A DNA stretch of 8,128 nucleotides from Propionibacterium sp. (lineage in GTDB: Bacteria > Actinomycetota > Actinomycetes > Propionibacteriales > Propionibacteriaceae), in NCBI GenBank assembly GCA_012719335.1, contig JAAYAO010000200.1:1-8128 (forward strand), read 5' to 3'. Position numbers and translations under genes: made by a program. The first letter of the stretch is position 1. Each line of letters begins with the position of its first letter. This document shows positions 1 through 6,139 of this stretch, piece after piece. The notes under the pieces were generated by a model. That model made no database searches. It saw only the letters and a program-made list of their open reading frames with translations, and was not told where the DNA came from.

Positions 1-528
1 GCCGAGGTCGAGCGGGGCGGCCGGGTCGGCGTCGATGATCGTGGTCAGGTTGGCCGGCCAGATCCAGGCGTCGGTGCCGGAGAGTTCGGTCAGCGGCCAC
101 CAGCGGTGCGACTGCAGCTTCACCAGCTCCTCCTCGGTGTGGCCGGCGGTGCTGACCTCGTACCGCTCGGTGCGCAGCACGAAGAAGTGTTCCTCCTGTT
201 CCAGCACCTGATCGGAGTAGCCGTGCACCGTGACCCGGCGGGCCACCGGGCCGAGCAACGCGGTGGGGTCGACCCGCAGGCCGGTTTCCTCCTGCAGTTC
301 GCGCACCGCCGCCGACAACACCGTCTCCCCCGGGTCGATGCCACCTCCCGGTGTCACCCACCAGCGACACCCCGGCACGCCCGGGTCGGAGTCCTCGAAG
401 AGCAGCACGGCATCATCGGCGAGCACCACCACCCGGGCAGCGACCCGTCGTTTCCACGGCCGCTCCCCCGGCTCGGGCAGACCGGCCGGCGCCTCTGGAG
501 GAGTGGGGCGGGGCGGCTGATCAACCAT
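1..528 (-). CDS. Nudix hydrolase (3' end beyond window edge)
   Basis: The minus strand is open from an ATG at 528 down to base 1 (176 codons, no stop), so the C-terminus lies outside the window. A perfect Nudix box (GX5EX7REUXEEXGU) spans residues 62-84: G62, E68, R76-E77, E80-E81 and G83. The two glutamates of REXXEE normally bind Mg2+ for hydrolysis of nucleoside-diphosphate-X substrates. A Pro-rich N-terminal tail (residues 1-25) precedes the first beta strand (RVAARVVVLADDAVLLF), and a CRWWVTPGGG segment leads into the box, as in many actinobacterial Nudix proteins. An AAGGA at 533-537 sits 4 nt before the ATG, and no in-frame start was found upstream of it. The gene is transcribed divergently from the acyl-CoA ligase. 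The substrate cannot be read from the sequence; nucleotide, nucleotide-sugar or CoA diphosphates are all possible. The family call is firm. Confidence 0.93.
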   Translation of the reverse strand, partial: MVDQPPRPTPPEAPAGLPEPGERPWKRRVAARVVVLADDAVLLFEDSDPGVPGCRWWVTPGGGIDPGETVLSAAVRELQEETGLRVDPTALLGPVARRVTVHGYSDQVLEQEEHFFVLRTERYEVSTAGHTEEELVKLQSHRWWPLTELSGTDAWIWPANLTTIIDADPAAPLDLG

Positions 529-573
529 CGTGTCCTTCTTCGCGGAGGGGGTCCCGGTGAAAGGTGAGTGTAC

Positions 574-601
574 TTGCCGCCGCTTTCGGGGCCTCTTAGA
601 G
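574..601 (+). promoter_or_regulatory. Weak candidate promoter for the acyl-CoA ligase operon
   Basis: A TTGCCG at 574-579 is followed after 16 bases by TTAGAG at 596-601. This resembles a poor sigma70-type -35/-10 pair. Transcription would then start near 608, leaving a leader of about 35 nt before the ATG at 643 and excluding the upstream GTG at 568 as a start. In GC-rich genomes such matches are often chance, so this is only a candidate within the 114-bp divergent region. Confidence 0.25.
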
Positions 602-633
602 TCCGTGAAGAATTCGCTGCCCATCTCACCGAC

Positions 634-638
634 GGAGA
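634..638 (+). promoter_or_regulatory. Ribosome binding site of the acyl-CoA ligase gene
   Basis: GGAGA lies 4 nt before the ATG at 643. It supports this start over the in-frame GTG at 568, which would add 25 residues (beginning MYLPPLSGPL) that do not resemble the family N-terminus. Confidence 0.65.
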
Positions 639-642
639 CTCC

Positions 643-2232
643 ATGGCCTGGCCCGATGCTGTTGCGAAACCCTTCGAAACCCATCTCGAGGACGTGCTGG
701 GTGAACAACTCGAGGTTTTCGTCCACCGGCCGCGTACCCTGCGCGAGATGCTGGAGCACACCGACCGCTTCGACGACATCGAGTACCTGATCATCGATGA
801 GCATCGGTTGACCTACGCCGAGGTGCGCCGGATGGTCGCGGCCCTGTCGACCGCCCTGCACGAGCAGTACGGTGTGACCCACGGTTCCCGGGTCGCGATT
901 CTGGGCGAGAACATGGTCGAGTGGCTGCTCACCTTCTGGGCCACCACCGTGCTGGGCGGCATCACCGTGGGCATCAACTCCTGGTGGTCGCCCGACGAGA
1001 TCGCCTTCTACATGGACGACTGCGAGCCGACGATCATCGCGGTGTCGGACCGGATGCGTGACCACCTGCCCGAGCAGACCCCACCCCTGGTGCGGATGGA
1101 CTCGATCATCGACGAGCTGATCACCCCGAACCTGGGTGCAGCGATGCCCGCCGCCGAGATCGACGAGGACGACCCCGTGGTCATCCTGTACACCTCGGGC
1201 ACCACCGGCCGGTCGAAGGGTGCGGTGAACACCCACCGCAACGCGATCTCGATGGTGATGTTGCAGTCGATGGCCCGCATGGCGAAGTTCTTCGCCGACC
1301 CGAACTCCCCGCGCGACATCGGCGCCACCAGTTTCCCCTTCTTCCACGTCTCCGGTCTCTATGGCTCGCTGCTGGTGCCGCTGATGGCCGGTGACACCTC
1401 GGTCTTCCTGACCGGCAAGTTCGATGCCGCCAAGGTGCTGCGCGCGGTGGACGCCGAAGGCTGCACCAAGATCTCGATCGTGCCGACCACCGGCTGGCGG
1501 ATCGCCCGGGAACTGCAGGCCAACCGCGACCAGTACGACCTGAGCACGCTGCAACGGTTCACCGGGGGCGGCGCCCCGATGACCCCGGCCATGCAGGAAG
1601 CCCTGCGCGAGCAGATCCCGCACATCCAGTTCGCCTTCGGCTACGGGCTCACCGAGTGCGCCGGCCTGGCCACCGGTGCCAGCAACGACATGTTGAGCCG
1701 CAACCCGAACACGGCCGGTGTCCCCTACCCCACCGCCCAGGTGCAGATCTGGGACGAGAACGACGTGCCCCAGCCCGACGGCACCGAGGGTCTGGTAATG
1801 GTGCGCGGGCCGATGGTGATGCCGGGTTACTGGGACAACGAAGCCGCCAACGACAAGACCTTCGCCCCCGGCCACTGGTTGCGCACCGGCGACCTCGGCA
1901 CCCTCACCGACGGTGAGCTGGAGCTGACCGGACGCCGCTCCGACCTGATTCTGCGCGGCGGCGAGAACGTGTACCCCGCCGAGATCGAGTTCGCCCTGGA
2001 GGAGCATCCGGCAATCGTCGAGGTGGTCGTGGTGGGCGTGGCCCACCCCGATCTGGGCCAGGAGGTGTGCGCCCACGTGGTGGTCAACTCCGACGTCACC
2101 GGCGAGGACCTCACCGAGTTCCTCAAGCCCCGGTTGGCCTACTTCAAGATTCCCAGCAAGTGGGTGATCGGCCGCGGCCCGCTGCCCCGCACCGCCTCCG
2201 GCAAGATCATGCGCAAGCAACTGCAGTCGTGA
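643..2232 (+). CDS. AMP-forming acyl-CoA ligase (ANL superfamily, FadD-like)
   Basis: The 529-aa product activates a carboxylic acid with ATP to an acyl-adenylate and then to its CoA thioester in the cytoplasm. All core motifs of the adenylate-forming family are present: the P-loop YTSGTTGRSKG at residues 183-193, GYGLTE at 333-338, TGD at 415-417 (Asp binds the ribose), the hinge and CoA-site segment GRRSDLILRGGENVYPAEIE ending near 449, and the C-terminal PRTASGKIMRKQL with the catalytic lysine at about 521. The length is typical of bacterial fatty or aromatic acyl-CoA ligases, and nothing appears broken. I chose the ATG at 643 because of the GGAGA before it; a GTG at 568 is in frame but less likely. 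The stop overlaps the GTG of the carboxyltransferase gene by 4 bases, so the two are translationally coupled. The acyl substrate cannot be deduced; medium- or long-chain, branched or aromatic acids are all possible. Confidence 0.93.
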   Translation: MAWPDAVAKPFETHLEDVLGEQLEVFVHRPRTLREMLEHTDRFDDIEYLIIDEHRLTYAEVRRMVAALSTALHEQYGVTHGSRVAILGENMVEWLLTFWATTVLGGITVGINSWWSPDEIAFYMDDCEPTIIAVSDRMRDHLPEQTPPLVRMDSIIDELITPNLGAAMPAAEIDEDDPVVILYTSGTTGRSKGAVNTHRNAISMVMLQSMARMAKFFADPNSPRDIGATSFPFFHVSGLYGSLLVPLMAGDTSVFLTGKFDAAKVLRAVDAEGCTKISIVPTTGWRIARELQANRDQYDLSTLQRFTGGGAPMTPAMQEALREQIPHIQFAFGYGLTECAGLATGASNDMLSRNPNTAGVPYPTAQVQIWDENDVPQPDGTEGLVMVRGPMVMPGYWDNEAANDKTFAPGHWLRTGDLGTLTDGELELTGRRSDLILRGGENVYPAEIEFALEEHPAIVEVVVVGVAHPDLGQEVCAHVVVNSDVTGEDLTEFLKPRLAYFKIPSKWVIGRGPLPRTASGKIMRKQLQS

Positions 2233-3719
2233 CCCGCGATGCCTGGCAGCCCCTGCTCGACCGGTTGACCGAGCGTCGGGAGGCTGCCCGGGCGATGGGC
2301 GGGCCACAGAAGCTGGCCACCCGCGCCGAGCGCGGCCGGGCCACCGCCCGCGGGACGATCGCGCACCTGCTGGACGCCGACAGTTTCGTCGAGTTCGGGG
2401 TGCTGGCCGGTGAAGACCTGCCGGCCGACGCCTTCGTGGCCGGTTGGGGCACCATCGAGGGACGCCCGGTGTTCGTCGGCGCCGAGGACGGTTCGGTCGC
2501 CGGTGGGTCCATCGGCACGGCCGGGGCCACCAAGCGGGCCCGGCTGATCGAGCTGGCCCGGCGGGAACGCCGTCCCCTGGTGTTGATCCTGGACGGCGCC
2601 GGCCACCGGGCCACCAACGCCCTGCGTCCGCACCGGCCGGCCCCCAACGACCTGCAGGGGCTCGCCGACCTGGTCGGCCTGGTACCGATCGCCACCATCG
2701 TGATCGGCCCCTCGGCCGGGCACGGCGCGCTCGCCGCCCCGATGAGCGACTACTGCGTGATGGTCACCGGGCACGGGGCCCTGTTCACCGCCGGGCCGCC
2801 CCTGGTGGCGGCCGCCAGCGGCGAGCAGGTGAGCGTCACCGACCTGGGCGGACCGGCGGTGCACCTGGCCAGTGGCCTAGCCCACGCCGAAGCCCCCGAC
2901 GCCGCCGCGGCCTGCGCCGCGGTGCGGCAGTGGTTGGGCTACCTGCCGGACGCGGCCGGGGAGGCCCCGCCCCGCGAACACTCCGGCGATGTCGGCCCGC
3001 GGGCCACCGACGCCCTGTTGGATCTGATTCCGGTCGACGCCCGCACCCCCTACGACATGACCGAGGTCATCGACGAGCTGTGCGACCACGATTCGGTGCT
3101 GCCCTGGCAACCCGGCCACGGCCCGTCCCTGATCTGTGCCCTGACCCGGCTGGGCGGGCACACCGTGGCGGTGGTGGCGAACCAGCCATTGGTGCTGGCC
3201 GGATCGCTGGACGTGGCCGCGGCCGACAAAGGGGCCCGGTTCCTGGACTTCTGCGGCACCTTCGGCCTGCCCGTGCTGTTCCTGACCGACAACCCGGGCG
3301 TGTTGGCCGGGTCGGCCAGTGAACGGGCCGGCATCCTGCGGGCCTCCTCGCGAATGTTCCTGGCCCAGCGGCGGCTGCGGGCACCGAAACTGCAGGTGAC
3401 TATTCGCAAGGCCTTCGGCTTCGGGTCGTCGGTGATGGCCGCCAACCCCTTCGACGCCCAGAGTGCGTCACTGGCGCTGCCGACCGCCACCCTCGGCGGG
3501 ATCCCGGCGAAGGTCGGTGGGGAGACCGCCAAGGAGGACGAGGACACCCGCGCGGCGTTGGCCGCGAACGAGTCCTCCGGGCCGTGGCGGGGTGCGACGG
3601 TGGGCACCTGGGACGACATCGTCGATCCACGGGAGTTGCGCAATGTGGTGCTGTCGGTACTGGCCCGCGGTGAGGGGACTCAGGCCTCGACCACCCCCGA
3701 AAAGGTGCACACCCGGTAA
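2229..3719 (+). CDS. Acyl-CoA carboxylase carboxyltransferase (beta) subunit
   Basis: The 496-aa product has the two crotonase-like halves of the propionyl-/methylcrotonyl-/acetyl-CoA carboxylase beta subunit, which moves CO2 from biotin to an acyl-CoA. The N-terminal half has RAERGRATARGTIAHLLD at about 32-49 and GGSIGTAGATKRARLIELA at 92-110. The C-terminal half has KGARFLDFCGTFGLPVLFL at 334-352, DNPGVLAGSASERAGILR at 354-371, and RKAFGFGSSVMAANPFDA at 393-410. The length is close to the usual 510-540 aa. The GTG start at 2229 overlaps the ligase stop (GTGA); no good Shine-Dalgarno site is seen, so translation probably depends on coupling. Two loops differ from canonical PCCB: DGAGHR at 122-127 where DSGGAR is usual, and FGFG at 396-399 where YGGG or YGGA is usual. 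Specificity is unknown. No biotin carboxylase or biotin carrier gene is in the window. Confidence 0.85.
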   Translation: MTRDAWQPLLDRLTERREAARAMGGPQKLATRAERGRATARGTIAHLLDADSFVEFGVLAGEDLPADAFVAGWGTIEGRPVFVGAEDGSVAGGSIGTAGATKRARLIELARRERRPLVLILDGAGHRATNALRPHRPAPNDLQGLADLVGLVPIATIVIGPSAGHGALAAPMSDYCVMVTGHGALFTAGPPLVAAASGEQVSVTDLGGPAVHLASGLAHAEAPDAAAACAAVRQWLGYLPDAAGEAPPREHSGDVGPRATDALLDLIPVDARTPYDMTEVIDELCDHDSVLPWQPGHGPSLICALTRLGGHTVAVVANQPLVLAGSLDVAAADKGARFLDFCGTFGLPVLFLTDNPGVLAGSASERAGILRASSRMFLAQRRLRAPKLQVTIRKAFGFGSSVMAANPFDAQSASLALPTATLGGIPAKVGGETAKEDEDTRAALAANESSGPWRGATVGTWDDIVDPRELRNVVLSVLARGEGTQASTTPEKVHTR

Positions 3720-3769
3720 CAAACGAATAACGACCACTCAACGCACTGTTTCACCTAGCCAGACGTGGG

Positions 3770-3798
3770 TTGAGCGCGCCGGACCCACCCCGTATAGC
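3770..3798 (+). promoter_or_regulatory. Candidate sigma70-type promoter of the betaine importer operon
   Basis: TTGAGC at 3770-3775 and TATAGC at 3793-3798 are separated by exactly 17 bases, each matching the consensus at four of six positions. The segment sits in the most AT-rich part of the window. Transcription would start near 3805, leaving a leader of about 120 nt before the ATG at 3927. This is a pattern match only. Confidence 0.45.
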
Positions 3799-3828
3799 GA
3801 TATTTACCAACCTTTTCCGAGCCAGCCC

Positions 3829-3842
3829 ACCAGTCAACTGGT
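3829..3842. promoter_or_regulatory. Perfect inverted repeat, possible operator
   Basis: The 14-base ACCAGT-CA-ACTGGT has perfect 6-base arms around a 2-base centre. It lies about 25 bases downstream of the predicted start of transcription of the importer operon, where a repressor could block elongation or initiation. The short spacer makes a hairpin unlikely and a dimeric regulator site more likely. No regulator gene is adjacent, so this is inference. Confidence 0.4.
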
Positions 3843-3853
3843 CTAGTGTCGAA

Positions 3854-3884
3854 CCGCAGAACCACAGAGCACGCCGGTCTGCGG
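3854..3884 (+). other. Possible leader hairpin before the importer ATPase gene
   Basis: CCGCAG at 3854-3859 and CTGCGG at 3879-3884 can form a 6-bp stem with a 19-nt loop in the untranslated leader, 42 nt before the start codon. It has no T tract and does not cover the ribosome binding site. It may only be chance structure in GC-rich RNA. No known riboswitch is recognised here. Confidence 0.2.
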
Positions 3885-3917
3885 GGGCCGAATCGTGTGC
3901 GAAACAGTGAACCCGCC

Positions 3918-3922
3918 GGAGG
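3918..3922 (+). promoter_or_regulatory. Ribosome binding site of the importer ATPase gene
   Basis: GGAGG lies 4 nt before the ATG at 3927. It decides for this start over the in-frame GTG at 3846, which has no Shine-Dalgarno site and would add 27 residues before the first conserved strand of the ATPase. Confidence 0.75.
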
Positions 3923-3926
3923 CAGG

Positions 3927-5138
3927 ATGAGCGACGACGATATCGTCGTGCGGGCACGGCACTTGTACAAGGTGTTCGGCCCCGACGAGGCGAAGATCGG
4001 CGCCAGACTGGAAGCCGGCGAGACCGTGGATTTCGAGACCGTGCGGGGAACCGCGGCGGTGATCGACGCTGACTTCGCTGTGCGCAAGGGTGAGACCTTC
4101 GTGGTGATGGGGCTGTCCGGTTCGGGCAAGTCGACCCTGATCCGGATGCTGAACGGGCTGAACCAGCCCACCGCCGGCGTCGTGGAGATCAACGGCACCG
4201 ACATCACCAACGCCTCGCGCGACCAACTGCGCCGGGTGCGCCGCGAGGAGATCTCGATGGTCTTCCAGCACTTCGCCCTGCTACCGCACCGCACGGTGGC
4301 CGCCAACGTGGGCTACGGCCTCGAGGTGAAGCGCACTCCCAAGGCCGAACGCAACGAGATCGCCCGGCACTGGATGGAACAGGTCGGGCTGGGCGATGCC
4401 GGCCACAAATACCCCGACGAACTCTCCGGCGGTATGCGTCAGCGGGTCGGTCTGGCCCGAGCCCTGGCCGCCGGCACCGACATCCTGCTGATGGACGAGG
4501 CCTTCTCCGCACTCGACCCGCTGATCCGTTCCGACCTGCAGGCCCAACTGGTCGAGATGCAGAAAGAACTCGGCAAGACCATCGTCTTCATCACCCACGA
4601 CCTGAACGAAGCGATGCGCCTGGGGCACCGGGTGGCGGTGATGCGGCAGGGCCGGATCGTCCAGATCGGCACCGCCCCCGAACTGATCACCGCACCGGCC
4701 GACGACTACGTGGCCCGCTTCATCGCCGACGTGGACCGCAGCCGGGTGCTCACCGCCGGCATGGTGGCCGACACCACCGCCCCGTCGACCAGCGACATGC
4801 AAGCCCTCGGCTCCGACCTGGCCGCCGAGATGGTGCGCACCGGGCACACCGTGACCAGCGTGCTGGGCCCCGATGACCGGCCGCGCGGGGTCGTCCTGCT
4901 CGGTGATGCCGAATCCGAGCCGTCCCGGACGGTGTCCGAACTGCTGCTCACCGAACCGACCGTGCAGCGGGTCGTGCCGATCGCCGACCTGTTCGCCAAG
5001 GCCGCCAACCAGCGTGGCCCGCTGGTCGTCATTGAGCGGAGCGGACGGTTCGTGGGCCTGCTCAACCAGGACCGACTGCTCGATTCGATGTCGAACGACA
5101 CCGGCCAACCCGCTGCGTCCACCGGAGGTGCGCTGTGA
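3927..5138 (+). CDS. opuAA: Glycine betaine/proline-type ABC transporter ATPase (ProV/OpuAA family)
   Basis: The 403-aa product powers uptake of a quaternary-amine compatible solute at the inner face of the membrane. It begins with the ProV-type extension (HLYKVFGPDEAKIGARLEAGE, just after residue 10) that lengthens the start of the nucleotide-binding domain. Motifs in order are Walker A GLSGSGKST at 62-70, the Q-loop Gln114 in VFQHFALLPH, the signature LSGGMRQR at 166-173, Walker B ILLMDE at 186-191 followed by the D-loop SALDP, and the switch His224 in ITHD. From about residue 260 onward the protein resembles the CBS-domain region of OpuA/ProV; the second unit (TVSELLLTEPTVQRVVPIADLF... FVGLLNQDRLLDSM) is clearer than the first. 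In studied OpuA proteins this region senses ionic strength and controls transport. The stop overlaps the permease GTG. The family is firm; the exact solute (betaine, proline, choline, carnitine) is not. Confidence 0.95.
   Translation: MSDDDIVVRARHLYKVFGPDEAKIGARLEAGETVDFETVRGTAAVIDADFAVRKGETFVVMGLSGSGKSTLIRMLNGLNQPTAGVVEINGTDITNASRDQLRRVRREEISMVFQHFALLPHRTVAANVGYGLEVKRTPKAERNEIARHWMEQVGLGDAGHKYPDELSGGMRQRVGLARALAAGTDILLMDEAFSALDPLIRSDLQAQLVEMQKELGKTIVFITHDLNEAMRLGHRVAVMRQGRIVQIGTAPELITAPADDYVARFIADVDRSRVLTAGMVADTTAPSTSDMQALGSDLAAEMVRTGHTVTSVLGPDDRPRGVVLLGDAESEPSRTVSELLLTEPTVQRVVPIADLFAKAANQRGPLVVIERSGRFVGLLNQDRLLDSMSNDTGQPAASTGGAL
5124..5128 (+). promoter_or_regulatory. Ribosome binding site of the permease gene
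   Basis: GGAGG inside the end of the ATPase gene lies 6 nt before the GTG at 5135. It fixes the non-ATG start of the permease and indicates efficient initiation in addition to coupling through the GTGA overlap. Confidence 0.75.
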
Positions 5139-6139
5139 TCGACACCCTCCTGCGTCTGCTGCGCTGGATCATCGACCCCGAGATTCCGCTGGGCATCTGG
5201 GTGCGCGACGGCATCCGCTGGCTGCAGAACAACGTCGCCTGGCTCTTCGACGGCATCCACACCGCCCTGTCGACGATCTACGACGCCTTCTACACGGTGC
5301 TCACCTGGCCGCCGTACTGGGTGATCATCCTGATCTTCGCCGCCATCGCCTGGCTCGCCTCGTCCTGGCGACTGGCCGTGTTCACCGTGATCGGATTCTG
5401 GGTGATCCAGGCCTTCGATCAGTGGAACAACGCGATGAGCACCATTTCGCTGGTGGTGCTGGCGGTACTGTTCGCGCTGCTGTTGTCGATTCCGCTGGGC
5501 ATCTGGGCGGCGCGGTCGGACACCGTGTCCAAGATCGTCAAACCGATCCTCGACCTGATGCAGACGATGCCGGCGATGGTCTACCTGGTGCCGGCGATCG
5601 TGCTGTTCGGCATCGGCCCCACCCCGGGCGCGATCGCGACCCTGATCTTCGCGATGCCCCCCGGCGTCCGGCTGACCGAGTTGGCGATCCGCCAGGTCGA
5701 CAAGGAACTGGTCGAGGCCGGCTACGCCTTCGGTTCGACCCCCGGACGGGTGCTGGGCCAGATCCAGTTGCCCGCCGCGATGCCGACCATCATGGCCGGC
5801 GTCAACCAGGTGATCATGCTCGCCCTGTCCATGGTGGTGCTGGCCGGCATGGCCGGTGCCGGTGGCCTGGGCGGCGACGTGGTCGGCTCGCTGACCACCC
5901 TGAACGTCCCGCTCGGTGTCGAAGCCGGTCTGGCCGTGGTGATCATCGCGATCTTCCTCGACCGCACCAGCGCCTCGGTCGGGCAGCGACGTCGCCGGCG
6001 CCGGCGGGTGCGCACCACGGGTGCCGCCGCCGAGGCCGAGATGGAGGCCGAGGCCGCCGATCAGCCCGAGAACACGTCCACCCCCGACGAACCCGAGAAC
6101 CCCGAGAACACCGACGAAACCGAACGGAGAAACACATGA
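5135..6139 (+). CDS. opuAB: Glycine betaine/proline-type ABC transporter permease (ProW/OpuAB family)
   Basis: The 334-aa integral membrane subunit forms the translocation path. Hydrophobic segments lie at about 60-77, 78-95, 103-125, 147-172, 220-245 and 258-276. The inner-membrane EAA loop that docks on the ATPase is clear: EAGYAFGSTPGRVLGQIQLP at 194-213. The segments DLMQTMPAMVYLVPAIVLFGIGPTPG and QVIMLALSMVVLAGMAGAGGLG are hallmarks of the ProW/OpuAB family. The start is GTG at 5135, overlapping the ATPase stop and served by a GGAGG. After the last membrane segment comes an unusual tail: seven consecutive arginines (285-291) followed by VR, then an Ala/Glu stretch and a Pro/Glu/Asn/Asp/Thr-rich end with three PEN units (311-313, 320-322, 323-325). 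The last codons overlap the ATG of the binding-protein gene and contain its ribosome binding site. Confidence 0.94.
   Translation: MIDTLLRLLRWIIDPEIPLGIWVRDGIRWLQNNVAWLFDGIHTALSTIYDAFYTVLTWPPYWVIILIFAAIAWLASSWRLAVFTVIGFWVIQAFDQWNNAMSTISLVVLAVLFALLLSIPLGIWAARSDTVSKIVKPILDLMQTMPAMVYLVPAIVLFGIGPTPGAIATLIFAMPPGVRLTELAIRQVDKELVEAGYAFGSTPGRVLGQIQLPAAMPTIMAGVNQVIMLALSMVVLAGMAGAGGLGGDVVGSLTTLNVPLGVEAGLAVVIIAIFLDRTSASVGQRRRRRRRVRTTGAAAEAEMEAEAADQPENTSTPDEPENPENTDETERRNT
6126..6130 (+). promoter_or_regulatory. Ribosome binding site of the binding-protein gene
   Basis: GGAGA lies 5 nt before the ATG at 6136. It is embedded in the codons of the acidic tail of the permease and supports the ATGA overlap start, which begins exactly at a lipoprotein signal peptide (MKK). 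Confidence 0.7.

Noticed and set aside
354..794. Minus-strand open frame covering the divergent region and the Nudix gene.
   Set aside because: It is in a different frame from the perfect Nudix box and shows no recognisable domain.
2444..3322. Plus-strand open frame of 292 codons in another frame inside the carboxyltransferase gene.
   Set aside because: The product is Arg/Pro/Gly-rich without motifs; the overlapping carboxyltransferase frame is well supported.
3765..3788. GTGGGT/ACCCAC hairpin 45 bases after the carboxyltransferase stop, considered as its terminator.
   Set aside because: The stem is only 6 bp with a 12-base loop, no T tract follows, and it overlaps the -35 of the likely importer promoter. 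No convincing terminator was found for the ligase/carboxyltransferase operon.
3843..3926. Possible riboswitch in the leader of the importer operon.
   Set aside because: Only one short stem can be drawn, with no conserved riboswitch core or expression platform recognisable by eye.
4873..6135. The reading frame of the binding-protein gene stays open upstream through the whole permease gene, which could suggest a much longer protein starting at 4873.
   Set aside because: The upstream part is Arg/Pro-rich out-of-frame translation of the permease, the lipoprotein signal and ribosome binding site fix the start at 6136, and a long open shadow frame is expected at this GC content.
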